Assembly: GCA_020634555.1 (NCBI GenBank)
Contig: JACKBK010000046.1
Location: forward strand, 1-22,893
Source of the DNA: Caldilineae bacterium
GTDB taxonomy: Bacteria > Chloroflexota > Anaerolineae > JAAEKA01
Reading direction: 5' to 3'
DNA: 22,893 nt
A model generated the notes under the pieces. That model made no database searches and was not told the DNA's origin. It saw nothing but the letters and a program-made list of their open reading frames with translations. The position numbers and the translations under genes are program-made. Below are positions 8,039 to 15,361 of the stretch, piece after piece; positions within the stretch are counted from its first letter, which is position 1; each line of letters begins with the position of its first letter.

Positions 8039-8770
8039 TCAGCTAACCGGCAGCGACTGAATATGGATCTCAATGCCCGACCCTGACAGGATAAGCTCGT
8101 AATCTCCCGCTTCCAGGCCGAGCAGTTCGAAGTTGCCGAACGCGTCGACCTCGGTGGTCGCGACCCGTTTTCCGTGCTGCCAGAGGTTGGCAGCAACGCC
8201 GGCAACTGAGGGCCCGATCAACAATCCTGTCAGGGCGCGCTGGTCAGGCCGATCCAGGTCTTCGTCGATCTCGATAACGGCACGGTATTCGCCGGCTTCG
8301 TAGGTTACAGGGCCATCAACGCTGCCGCGCAGCGCGGCGAACGCGGGCGTTATGGCAGGCTGTCCCAGGCTGTTGAGGCCGCTCACCAGGCGTGCGATGA
8401 ACATCCGCACCGGCTCGGCCAACGATTCGCTGCGCGACGGGGCAGGCATGGGCTCCGGCTCAGCCATGAACGCGTCCAACTGGCCCAGTTCTGCAGAACA
8501 GTGTGGGCACGATGCCAGGTGGCTTTCGATCAATGTACTCTCTTGGGTGGGCAGCAAGCCAAGGCTGTATTCACCAAGTTGAAGGGAGGTAGGGCAGGTG
8601 GCCCGATAGAGTGAGGCCAGCAGGGTGGTTGTGGTCTCTCGGAGCAGTTTGAGGTCCGCGGTGCAGTCAGCGCACTGGGCGACGTGCTGTGAAACAGCCG
8701 GATCAGCCACGCCATCAATAACCATCAGCAAGGCTCCGTCGGGAAAATGGGTGATGATGTCACATGCCAT
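8039..8770 (-). CDS. soluble double zinc-finger (zf-HC2) anti-sigma-like protein with C-terminal beta domain
   Basis: 243 residues from the ATG at 8770, which has AAGGAGA upstream at good spacing. There are two H-x3-C-x2-C zinc motifs, H29/C33/C36 and H84/C88/C91, as in zf-HC2 (ZAS) anti-sigma factors. Residues 100-130 are a Pro/Ser/Glu linker. The C-terminal 60 or so residues read as a small beta sandwich resembling the carboxypeptidase-regulatory/Ig-like fold (V-D-A-F-G-N-F-E-L...G-D-Y-E-L). There is no membrane helix, unlike most zf-HC2 anti-sigma proteins, so any signal should be sensed in the cytoplasm. It follows the sigma gene by 45 bases and precedes the CHAT gene by 15-42 bases. Anti-sigma function is inferred from domain and context. 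Confidence 0.85.
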   Translation of the reverse strand: MACDIITHFPDGALLMVIDGVADPAVSQHVAQCADCTADLKLLRETTTTLLASLYRATCPTSLQLGEYSLGLLPTQESTLIESHLASCPHCSAELGQLDAFMAEPEPMPAPSRSESLAEPVRMFIARLVSGLNSLGQPAITPAFAALRGSVDGPVTYEAGEYRAVIEIDEDLDRPDQRALTGLLIGPSVAGVAANLWQHGKRVATTEVDAFGNFELLGLEAGDYELILSGSGIEIHIQSLPVS

Positions 8771-8815
8771 GAATGTGTCTCCTTCTGCTCTATTGAACGT
8801 CATCAACCGCAAATT

Positions 8816-9520
8816 TCAGGCAGCGTCAACCAGTTTGCTGGCCAATTGGGTATCGCGCCGCAACCGTTCCAGTACATTTTGCTTGGTGCGGTACACATCC
8901 TTGATATCGTCGAAGAGCTGGGGCTGGCTTTCCAGCAGCTCGGCCGGCTTCATGCCAAGCACAAATGAGGCGTAGATAACCGCCCGTTCCTTGTCGTTGT
9001 TCAGTCGTTCCACAATGAGACGCCAGAATTGGCTGCGGTCGACGCGGGCGATTGTGTCCTCTTCGATGTCGCCCGGTGCGGGCGCGACGCGCAGCTCGTC
9101 CGAGTCGGACCCATCGTCGATGAGCGCCAACTCGCTGCGGCGGTTGAAATCTACGATGGCGCTGTTGGTACACATCTTGAGGTAGCGCAGCAGCGACTTC
9201 AGATCGTCAAACCTCGTGAACCTGACCGGTGTGATGGCGTGCCAGAGCTTCTCGAAAGCGCGGTTGACGAAATAGTCAGTATCCTCGCTGGTCGTTCGAA
9301 AGGCCGGGTGCCGCTCGACCCAACCGGCCACCAGTGGCAGGTATTGGCGGTACAAACAGGCGTGCGCGTCTTGATCGGCGTCCACGATCGCGCGTCGGAA
9401 CAGCTCATAGCAGTACCGTGGATCATACTCCAGGCGACGGAAGAAGAGGTGAGTCTCCTCGCTGCAGCGGTGGGCAAGCCCAGCCAGCGTCAGAGAGGTG
9501 ATTTCTTGGGGATCACTCAT
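8816..9520 (-). CDS. ECF-like RNA polymerase sigma factor
   Basis: 234 residues from the ATG at 9520. The frame extends to 9568, but that ATG overlaps a TATAAT box, so the downstream ATG is preferred. Residues 45-135 fit sigma region 2 (a D-x-D-A-H-A-C-L-Y-R-Q-Y opening, then an acidic/aromatic E-D-T-D-Y-F-V-N-R-A-F helix and L-L-R-Y-L-K-M-C-T-N). Residues 165-225 fit region 4, with a helix-turn-helix ending T-K-Q-N-V-L-E-R-L-R-R-D. The sequence is diverged: the linker is acidic and region 4 has a longer insertion than usual. It heads the unit with the zinc-finger, CHAT and subtilase genes and probably controls it. I cannot assign an ECF group. Confidence 0.8.
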   Translation of the reverse strand: MSDPQEITSLTLAGLAHRCSEETHLFFRRLEYDPRYCYELFRRAIVDADQDAHACLYRQYLPLVAGWVERHPAFRTTSEDTDYFVNRAFEKLWHAITPVRFTRFDDLKSLLRYLKMCTNSAIVDFNRRSELALIDDGSDSDELRVAPAPGDIEEDTIARVDRSQFWRLIVERLNNDKERAVIYASFVLGMKPAELLESQPQLFDDIKDVYRTKQNVLERLRRDTQLASKLVDAA

Positions 9521-9566
9521 ATGAAGGATGCGTGTTCGAGATGGAAAAAGAAGACTTGACGGGGCC

Positions 9567-9594
9567 ATTATACAACTTCCAGTGCAAGATGCAA
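9567..9594 (-). promoter_or_regulatory. candidate sigma-70-type promoter of the sigma/CHAT/subtilase unit
   Basis: On the minus strand a perfect TATAAT (9572-9567) stands 16 bases after TTGCAT (9594-9589). Transcription would begin near 9560, leaving about 40 bases before the ATG at 9520. The -35 box is weak. It is in the 182-base spacer shared with the divergent htrA-like gene. Confidence 0.5.
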
Positions 9595-9702
9595 GGCACT
9601 GTTGCCCGGAGCATTAAGAATCCCTTAAGGTCGAATTCATATTGGCTTGAGAAAAGCTTGCTACGATGGGAAGCAACGAAAGCATTGTTGGAGGCAACTT
9701 CT

Positions 9703-10899
9703 ATGCGTGTATCTTTTCGTATGATCGTCTTGTTGGTTTTGGCAGGGGTGCTGGTAGGCGGCGCTTTTGCCACTGTGTTTAGCGACAATCCCGGAACGGC
9801 GCAGATTCAAGGCGTGCAGGCAAGCACGGCCACATCCAGCGCGGCCAGCACATCTCTGGCTCTTGCGCCTGCCGTTCAACCGTCAGTTCAGCCGTCCGAT
9901 TCATCCTCGCTCTCGTCGACTGATGCCCTGCAGGCAGTGTCCGCCGAAGAGCAGGTTCTGGGCCGGATCTATCACGCGGTACTGCCGTCGGTGGTACACA
10001 TTCAGGTGGCGCAAGGCCAGGGGTCAGGGTTCGTGTGGGACAAAGATGGACACATCGTCACCAACAACCATGTGGTCAGTGGCGCCACGCAGGTTACGGT
10101 GATCTTTGCTGACGGCGACCGCGCCACCGGCAATGTGCTGGGTACCGATCCCGAGTCTGACCTGGCAGTGGTCCAGGTTGATGTGCCGGCGTCCAGCTTG
10201 ACGCCGGTGGTGTTGGGCGACAGCGATTCGTTGGATGTTGGGCAACTGGCGGTGGCGTTGGGCAACCCCTTTGGCCTGGACAACACCATGACTGCCGGTA
10301 TCATCAGTGCGCTGGGCCGTAACATCAACAGCGGGACGAGCGATTTCTCGATCCCGCGCGTTATCCAGACTGATGCGCCCATCAATCCGGGCAACTCTGG
10401 CGGGCCGCTGCTGGACCGTGAAGGGCAGGTGATCGGCATTAACACGCAGATCGTCAGCAACAGCGGCAGCAATTCGGGCATCGGATTCGCCGTGCCGGTT
10501 AACATCGCCAAGCGGGTCGTGCCGGCGTTGATCGAAGATGGCAGCTTTGCATACTCGTGGCTGGGCATCGCCGGCCAGACCGTTCTTCCTGACCTGGTGG
10601 ATGTGCTGGATCTCGATGAGGGAACCCGTGGCGTCTTGATCAGCTCCATTGCGGAGAGCGGGCCGGCGGCGCGGGCGGGTCTTCGCGGCGGGTCGCGCAT
10701 CGTACGTGTCGAGGGGTTATCGGTGCCGGTTGGCGGTGATGTGGTGCTTGGCATCGACGGCGCCGCCATCGGCAGCATGGATGACTTGATGGCCTACCTC
10801 ACCATCAAAACCAGTCCCGGCGACACCGTAACGCTGGATATCGTGCGCAGCAACGGCCGCGAGGAGCAAGTCGACGTGACCCTGCAGGCGCGGCCGTAG
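9703..10899 (+). CDS. HtrA/DegP-like trypsin-type serine protease with PDZ domain
   Basis: 398 residues from the ATG at 9703, with GGAGG eight bases upstream; the frame runs further upstream but lacks a ribosome site there. Residues 7-26 are a signal anchor, and a Ser/Ala/Thr-rich linker runs to about 80. The S1C protease domain has the full triad: His123 (T-N-N-H-V-V), Asp153 (E-S-D-L-A-V) and Ser232 (G-N-S-G-G-P). A C-terminal PDZ domain (about 300-398) includes G-V-L-I-S-S and the G-D-V-V-L-G-I-D-G strand. These proteins degrade or refold damaged proteins outside the membrane. It is divergent from the sigma/zinc-finger/CHAT/subtilase unit with 182 bases between the starts, so shared control is possible. 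Confidence 0.93.
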   Translation: MRVSFRMIVLLVLAGVLVGGAFATVFSDNPGTAQIQGVQASTATSSAASTSLALAPAVQPSVQPSDSSSLSSTDALQAVSAEEQVLGRIYHAVLPSVVHIQVAQGQGSGFVWDKDGHIVTNNHVVSGATQVTVIFADGDRATGNVLGTDPESDLAVVQVDVPASSLTPVVLGDSDSLDVGQLAVALGNPFGLDNTMTAGIISALGRNINSGTSDFSIPRVIQTDAPINPGNSGGPLLDREGQVIGINTQIVSNSGSNSGIGFAVPVNIAKRVVPALIEDGSFAYSWLGIAGQTVLPDLVDVLDLDEGTRGVLISSIAESGPAARAGLRGGSRIVRVEGLSVPVGGDVVLGIDGAAIGSMDDLMAYLTIKTSPGDTVTLDIVRSNGREEQVDVTLQARP

Positions 10900-10908
10900 A
10901 GAGTGCCG

Positions 10909-10972
10909 AACAGTGGGCAGTGACCGTCCACAGTAACCGGACCGGGTTGCTGTTCACTAGTCATTGCTTACC
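10909..10972. repeat. imperfect inverted repeat after the htrA-like gene
   Basis: The inner part CAGTAACC (10931-10938) pairs with GGTTGCTG through one G-U pair, and outer AGTGAC-like blocks pair only partly. There is no T-run, so termination is uncertain. It resembles degenerate intergenic palindromes. Confidence 0.35.
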
Positions 10973-10987
10973 GATAGCGGGCGCGCT

Positions 10988-11015
10988 TTGACAGAAGCGC
11001 TTCAAGACGTATACT
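10988..11015 (+). promoter_or_regulatory. strong sigma-70-type promoter of uppP with palindrome in the spacer
   Basis: TTGACA (10988-10993), a 16-base spacer, then TATACT (11010-11015). The spacer contains the perfect 10-base palindrome GAAGCGCTTC (10994-11003), a candidate repressor site. The predicted start is near 11022, inside the hairpin that follows. Confidence 0.7.
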
Positions 11016-11016
11016 G

Positions 11017-11053
11017 ACGTGGCTGCGAGCCTGACGCTTGCAGCCACGTTTTT
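11017..11053 (+). terminator. terminator-like hairpin and T-run between promoter and uppP
   Basis: Arms 11017-11030 and 11036-11049 (14 bp, one G-U) enclose the loop CTGAC, followed by TTTTT (11049-11053). It could be the terminator of the htrA-like gene. But the promoter at 10988-11015 lies upstream, so an uppP transcript would begin within the left arm and could carry most of the hairpin as a 5' structure. Confidence 0.7.
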
Positions 11054-11071
11054 GTTGAAAGGCGCGATGTC

Positions 11072-11884
11072 ATGCTTGATAACCTGGCGCAGCTTTGGCA
11101 AGCTGTCCTGTTAGGAATCGTCGAAGGTCTGACCGAGTTCCTCCCGATCTCATCCACCGGCCACCTGATTGTCTTCTCCGATCTGCTCAAGTTCGAGGGC
11201 AGCCTTGGCGGGACATTCGAGATCTTCATCCAGCTCGGCGCGGTGCTGGCAGTAGTCTTCTACTATCGCAACGACCTCTGGCAGCAGGTGCGCACTGTCC
11301 CTCACAATCGAACGGTGCAGCACTTCTGGTTGAACCTGCTAATCGCGTTCCTGCCAGCAGCGTTGGTTGGCGTGTTGTTGCACGACTGGATCAAAGAAGT
11401 TCTGTTCACGCCAGGGGTAGTGGCCGCAGCGCTGATGCTGGGTGGTGTGATCATCCTGTTGGTGGAGCGGCACGATCACTCAGTCGGCACCTCCTCGGTA
11501 TATTCGGTTTCTCCTCGCCAGGCTCTGGGGGTTGGGGTGGCGCAGATCGTTGCTCTTATTCCGGGCGCGTCGCGGGCGGCATCCACCATCATCGGCGGCT
11601 TGCTGAGTGGTCTTGACAGGCCGACGGCAACCAGTTTTTCCTTTTACCTGGCAATCCCCACCCTGGGCGCTGCGACTGTCTTCGATTTAGTGACCAGTCT
11701 CGATCAGGTGTCTGGAGCCGATGTGGTCAACCTGCTGGTCGGCACAGTCGTGTCGTTTCTGGTATCGTTGTTGGTGATCCGCTGGCTGCTGCGCTATATC
11801 TCGAACCACGACTTCAAGATTTTTGGCTATTATCGGATCGTGGTCGGGTTGGTCGTCATCGCGTGGTTCTTTTTTGTTACTTGA
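11072..11884 (+). CDS. uppP: undecaprenyl-diphosphatase
   Basis: 270 residues, the usual length for BacA/UppP. It dephosphorylates undecaprenyl diphosphate, recycling the lipid carrier of cell-wall sugar export; loss or excess alters bacitracin sensitivity in known species. Both family signatures are present: E18-G-L-T-E-F-L-P-I-S-S-T-G-H31 near the N-terminus and P-G-A-S-R-A-A-S-T in the middle, with about eight membrane helices. GAAAGG at 11057-11062 lies nine bases before the ATG. It appears to be a single-gene unit with its own promoter. It converges on the sirtuin gene across the 106-bp repeat array. Confidence 0.95.
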   Translation: MLDNLAQLWQAVLLGIVEGLTEFLPISSTGHLIVFSDLLKFEGSLGGTFEIFIQLGAVLAVVFYYRNDLWQQVRTVPHNRTVQHFWLNLLIAFLPAALVGVLLHDWIKEVLFTPGVVAAALMLGGVIILLVERHDHSVGTSSVYSVSPRQALGVGVAQIVALIPGASRAASTIIGGLLSGLDRPTATSFSFYLAIPTLGAATVFDLVTSLDQVSGADVVNLLVGTVVSFLVSLLVIRWLLRYISNHDFKIFGYYRIVVGLVVIAWFFFVT

Positions 11885-11970
11885 TCTTTCCACTTGTTTG
11901 GAGAAGACCGGTGGGAACATGGTTTTGTAACTGCTTGCCTGCTCACACATGCGCCTGTCCGGGCACTAAA

Positions 11971-12504
11971 CTCTCGCCTCCGCGGGAGTGACGGAAACGA
12001 TACGTCATGCCCGCGAAGGCGGGCATCCAGAACGTCCTTGTACAAGAGGGTTGTCCCGCGTCGAGTGCGTCGTGGACTCCCGCCTCCGCGGGAGTGACGG
12101 CGACGAAACGTCATGCCCGCGAAGGCGGGCATCCAGAACGTGCTCGTGCATGAGGGATGTTCCGCGTGGAGTGCGTTATGGACTCCTGCCTCCGCGGGAG
12201 TGACGGGGACGATACGTCATGCCCGCGAAGGCGGGCATCCAGAACGTGCTCGTGCATGAGGGATGTTCCGCGTCGAGTGCGTCGTGGACTCCCGCCTCCG
12301 CGGGAGTGACGGCGACGATACGTCATGCCCGCGAAGGCGGGCATCCAGAACGTCCTCGTGCAAGAGGGATGTTCCGCGTCGAGTGCGTTATGGACTCCCG
12401 CCTCCGGAGTCATGGCGAAGGCGGGCATCCAGTCATGCCCGAAGTGCGTCGTGGAAGGCGGGCATCCAGGACGAAACGTCATGCCCGCGAAGGCGGGCAT
12501 CCAG
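11971..12504. repeat. tandem array of 106-bp units built from paired inverted palindromes
   Basis: Element A, an ATGCCCGC-GAAG-GCGGGCAT hairpin with flanks, starts at 12003, 12109, 12215 and 12321, an exact 106-base period. A fifth full copy is at 12477 and two truncated ones lie at about 12411-12432 and 12452-12469. Between them is element B, ACTCCCGC-CTCC-GCGGGAGT, at about 12076, 12182 and 12288, with partial copies at 11971 and 12394. The reverse complement of B aligns with A along 26 bases with paired changes in the stem, so each unit is an inverted pair, as in E. coli BIMEs. The 650-base stretch 11885-12535 between convergent genes holds nothing else that I can see; short open frames in it are repeat-derived. 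Confidence 0.93.
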
Positions 12505-12535
12505 AACGTTCTTGTGCGAGAGCGATGTTTAGAAT

Positions 12536-13288
12536 TCAGGGCCGCAGCGTTTCGACCAGTTGCGGCACCACATCGGCGATATCGCCCCGGATTGTGACCT
12601 CGGCCAGCGAGTCGGCTACGGTAGGTTGGCGGTTGATGATGACAACGCGGCTGCCTCGCCGCCGCGCCAGGTGTGGCAGGTCGCTGGCCGGCTCCACCTC
12701 CAGTGACGTGCCGATGGCCAGCATCAGATCGCAGCGTAGCGCAGCCTCTTGTGCCCGCCGTAAGCTCTCGTAGGGCAGCGGTTCCCCAAACAGGATCGCG
12801 TTGGGTTTGAGCAGACTGCCGCACGTCTCGCAGCGCAGCACCTCACCCTGTTCCACCCGTGCCCACAACATGTCGCTGGGCGCTTCAAAATCGCAGCCCA
12901 GACAGCGCGCCGAGCGAATGTGCCCATGTAACTCAGCTACCGCAATTGAGCCGGCTTGTTGATGCAGCCCATCGATGTTTTGAGTGATCAACAAGTCCAG
13001 CGTGCCGGCCTGCTCTAACGTTGCCAGTGCATAGTGGGCCGCGTTGGGACGCGCCGTGCGAATGGCGCGCGCTACCGGCATGAACCAGCGGTAGAACCGT
13101 TCAGGGTTGTCGTGGAAGCCCCAAATCGAAGCGACTTCCATCGGGTCAAAGGTATTCCAGAGGCCAGAAAAGGGGCTGCGGAAATCGGGGATGCCAGAGG
13201 GCGTGCTGACGCCAGCGCCCGTCAGAACGACGACGGACCCCGCGGCACGGATGAGGTCTGCAACTCTGCGAATGGATGGATCGACCAT
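12536..13288 (-). CDS. cobB: NAD-dependent protein deacylase (sirtuin, Sir2 family)
   Basis: 250 residues from the ATG at 13288; the frame is open to 13483 but a promoter candidate lies at 13317-13345. Sirtuin motifs are complete: G24-A-G-V-S-T-P-S-G-I-P-D-F-R for NAD binding, T102-Q-N-I-D-G-L-H-Q-Q-A-G, catalytic His121 (E-L-H-G), a zinc site C129/C132/C153/C156, and G-T-S-L-E-V near the end. It removes acyl groups from lysines in the cytoplasm using NAD. It is convergent with uppP and divergent from the phosphatidyltransferase gene. The symbol follows the bacterial family; the substrate class is not determined from sequence. Confidence 0.93.
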   Translation of the reverse strand: MVDPSIRRVADLIRAAGSVVVLTGAGVSTPSGIPDFRSPFSGLWNTFDPMEVASIWGFHDNPERFYRWFMPVARAIRTARPNAAHYALATLEQAGTLDLLITQNIDGLHQQAGSIAVAELHGHIRSARCLGCDFEAPSDMLWARVEQGEVLRCETCGSLLKPNAILFGEPLPYESLRRAQEAALRCDLMLAIGTSLEVEPASDLPHLARRRGSRVVIINRQPTVADSLAEVTIRGDIADVVPQLVETLRP

Positions 13289-13316
13289 GTGATGTGGTGC
13301 CTGAGTGATCACGATT

Positions 13317-13345
13317 ACTGTACCATAACGGCAGGTCGGTCGCAA
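13317..13345 (-). promoter_or_regulatory. candidate promoter of the sirtuin gene
   Basis: On the minus strand TTGCGA (13345-13340), 17 bases, then TACAGT (13322-13317). The start would be near 13310, about 22 bases before the ATG at 13288, which supports that start over the longer frame. Confidence 0.5.
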
Positions 13346-13485
13346 ATCCGGGGACATTTGCATGAGGCTTAAACCGCCGCCTTTGACATGGCCCAACGAT
13401 GGGGGTATCATATCGCCAGCGCCTCGATTGACGTCCCCCTGGTTGTCGTTTTGCAACCCCATAACTCTGGAAAGGCGACCCATCC

Positions 13486-14124
13486 GTGATTACAGCCTGG
13501 TTACGAAAGACCTTTCGCGGTGTGCTGGAGGCGGTAGCCCGTTTCTTCAATCGGTTGGGTGTTACGCCCAATCAACTCACCCTCATCGGCCTGGTACTGC
13601 AGTCGATCGTGGCGGTGGTGATAGCAGCGGGTTACCTGCGACTTGCAGGGATCCTCTTGGTCTTCTTCTCTATCTTCGACGCGTTTGACGGAACCCTGGC
13701 ACGCATGACCGGCCAGACCAGCCGCTTCGGCGCGTTTTTTGACGCTACCATCGACCGCTACGCCGAATCCATCGTGCTCTTCGGTCTACTGGTCTACTAC
13801 ACAGGCCAGCCTGACTCGAGTACGCAAACGTTGCTGATCTACGTAGCGATTGTCGGGTCCTTGTTGGTGAGCTACACGCGCGCCAAGGCCGAAAGCCTGA
13901 ACATCCCTTGCAAGGCGGGTATCCTGACGAGGGCGGAGCGAGTTGTTTTGCTGGTCATCGGTCTGCTGCTGGGGCCCTGGCAGCCGATTGCGGCCTTGCC
14001 CGATGCGCTGACCATTGTGCTCTGGCTGCTGGCGATCCTGAGCAACGTGACAGCGATTCAGCGGGTGCTGGTGGTCCGTAAGACGGCGCGTGAGCAGGAT
14101 GCCGCTGAGAGCCAGCCAGGGTAA
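13486..14124 (+). CDS. CDP-alcohol phosphatidyltransferase family protein
   Basis: 212 residues from a GTG at 13486, with a GGAAAGG site about ten bases upstream. The family signature D-G-x2-A-R-x8-G-x3-D-x3-D is exact, with D68, G69, A72, R73, G82, D86 and D90. About six membrane helices surround it. Such enzymes join a CDP-linked lipid (CDP-diacylglycerol) and an alcohol such as glycerol phosphate or inositol phosphate in the membrane. The motif does not tell the acceptor; phosphatidylglycerophosphate or phosphatidylinositol-phosphate synthase are both possible. The following sigma gene starts 167 bases downstream. Confidence 0.9.
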   Translation: MITAWLRKTFRGVLEAVARFFNRLGVTPNQLTLIGLVLQSIVAVVIAAGYLRLAGILLVFFSIFDAFDGTLARMTGQTSRFGAFFDATIDRYAESIVLFGLLVYYTGQPDSSTQTLLIYVAIVGSLLVSYTRAKAESLNIPCKAGILTRAERVVLLVIGLLLGPWQPIAALPDALTIVLWLLAILSNVTAIQRVLVVRKTAREQDAAESQPG

Positions 14125-14291
14125 ACTTGTGTTGGATAGTGGGCCTGAGCCGACTTGGACGCTCGCTTTCCAGCTCAAGCCTCGTCTCGGAACAGCGCAT
14201 ATTTCGTGGGTTGCTCGGTGTATGATACGAATTGTGGGGTAATCTTGATTGTTCCCGTTACTTTGCGCGTAATCTTTCGTCATAGAAGGTG

Positions 14292-14855
14292 ATGAGGGTG
14301 TCAAACTGGACAACTGAGTCGGAGAACGAATACCTCCAACTTGCCAAAGCCTACGACCTCACTGCAATAGCTGCGATTTACGACCACTTCGAAGCTAAGA
14401 TCTACAGCTACATCTACCATCGAGTAGGCAATCAGTCCGTGGCCCAAGATCTGACGTCGCAGGTGTTCCTGCGCGTCCTCGAATCCATTCAGATCGATCG
14501 TGCCTGGGAGACGTCGTTTACTGGATGGCTGTATCGCATTGCACATAACCTGGTTATCGACCACTATCGCCGCAGGGGACGCACCACCCAGGTTTCGTTG
14601 GATGACATGTCAGAGTTACGATCAAAAAGTGAAAGCCCGGAGCACGCGGCCGAGAGAGCGTTGGCTGCTGAACGGCTACGGGCGGCTATTAACCTTCTGA
14701 CCGAGGAGCAGGCCCAGGTTGTCACGCTGCGCTTTCTTGAAGGTATGAGCATTCTTGAAGTTGCAGGCATCATGGACAAGACCGAAGGCGCCATCAAGGC
14801 GCTACAGTATCGCGCCGTCTCGTCGTTGCGGCGCATCATGGAGCCTCAGGCATAG
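14292..14855 (+). CDS. ECF-type RNA polymerase sigma factor
   Basis: 187 residues from the ATG at 14292. A GTG at 14298 in the same frame is better spaced from AGAAGG (8 bases) and may be the true start. Region 2 includes A-Q-D-L-T-S-Q-V-F-L-R-V and W-L-Y-R-I-A-H-N-L-V-I-D-H-Y-R-R. Region 4 includes L-T-E-E-Q-A-Q-V-V-T-L-R-F and an HTH ending A-I-K-A-L-Q-Y-R-A. The next gene starts two bases after its stop and encodes a DUF5667-type protein, the usual partner of such sigma factors in Chloroflexota, so it is probably the cognate anti-sigma. Confidence 0.92.
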   Translation: MRVSNWTTESENEYLQLAKAYDLTAIAAIYDHFEAKIYSYIYHRVGNQSVAQDLTSQVFLRVLESIQIDRAWETSFTGWLYRIAHNLVIDHYRRRGRTTQVSLDDMSELRSKSESPEHAAERALAAERLRAAINLLTEEQAQVVTLRFLEGMSILEVAGIMDKTEGAIKALQYRAVSSLRRIMEPQA

Positions 14856-14857
14856 CC

Positions 14858-15280
14858 ATGGCAAAAATCGAGGCCATCTTCGACGCCTGTCTCCTCAATC
14901 TGGAGACAGGGGCGACAATCGAAGAAAGCCTGAAAGGGCACGCGGCTGAGCAGGCGGAAATTGCTCCGCTCCTGCAGATCGCGGCTGCTTTGAAATCGTT
15001 GGCCATGCCTGTCCCGGCTCGTGAAGAGCAGTCGCTCCAGGCGGCTCGATCGACCTTTCTGGCCGCGGCCAAGACTGCCAGAGACGCCGAACCGGTTCAG
15101 GACGAGGTTGCCCTGGAGGAAAGCCTGGCCATGCTGGCCGGCGGTGCAACGGCTGATGAGTGCCTCGCTACATTCCCGAAAAATGCTGTGGAACTCCGTT
15201 CGTCGCTGGGAGTGATCGAGGCGTTGCAGGCTGCTGCTGAGCCGGTTCCAGAGCGGCCAGCAGCGCAGATTGCCAGCTAG
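14858..15280 (+). pseudogene. N-terminal part of a DUF5667-type anti-sigma-like protein, cut by an amber codon
   Basis: 140 residues, ending at a TAG at 15278-15280. The same reading frame continues without another stop to 16978. The protein holds two copies of a module of about 70 residues: L-E-T-G-A-T-I-E-E-S-L...F-L-A-A-A-K and L-A-G-G-A-T-A-D-E-C-L...; the second copy is finished only beyond the TAG (R-Q-A-F-L-A-A-A-R-Q). So the stop falls inside a repeat unit, which shows that the two halves were one gene. It starts two bases after the sigma gene. It may be a pseudogene, a read-through site, or a base-calling error. Confidence 0.85.
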
Positions 15281-15361
15281 CGCCAGGCGTTCCTGGCTGC
15301 TGCCCGCCAGAAGGCGCGTCAGCAACGCGAGCCAGGCGGACTGGCTGCGGCTCTGGCTGGT

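Noticed and set aside
11971..12504. CRISPR array
   Set aside because: The repeats are regular, but the spacer parts are nearly identical between units and the period is 106 bases with internal inverted elements; no cas gene is nearby.
11971..12824. Several open frames across the 106-bp repeats, including repeated M-P-A-K-A-G-I-Q peptides
   Set aside because: The peptides are translations of the palindromic repeat, without ribosome sites, and the longest one overlaps the sirtuin gene antisense.
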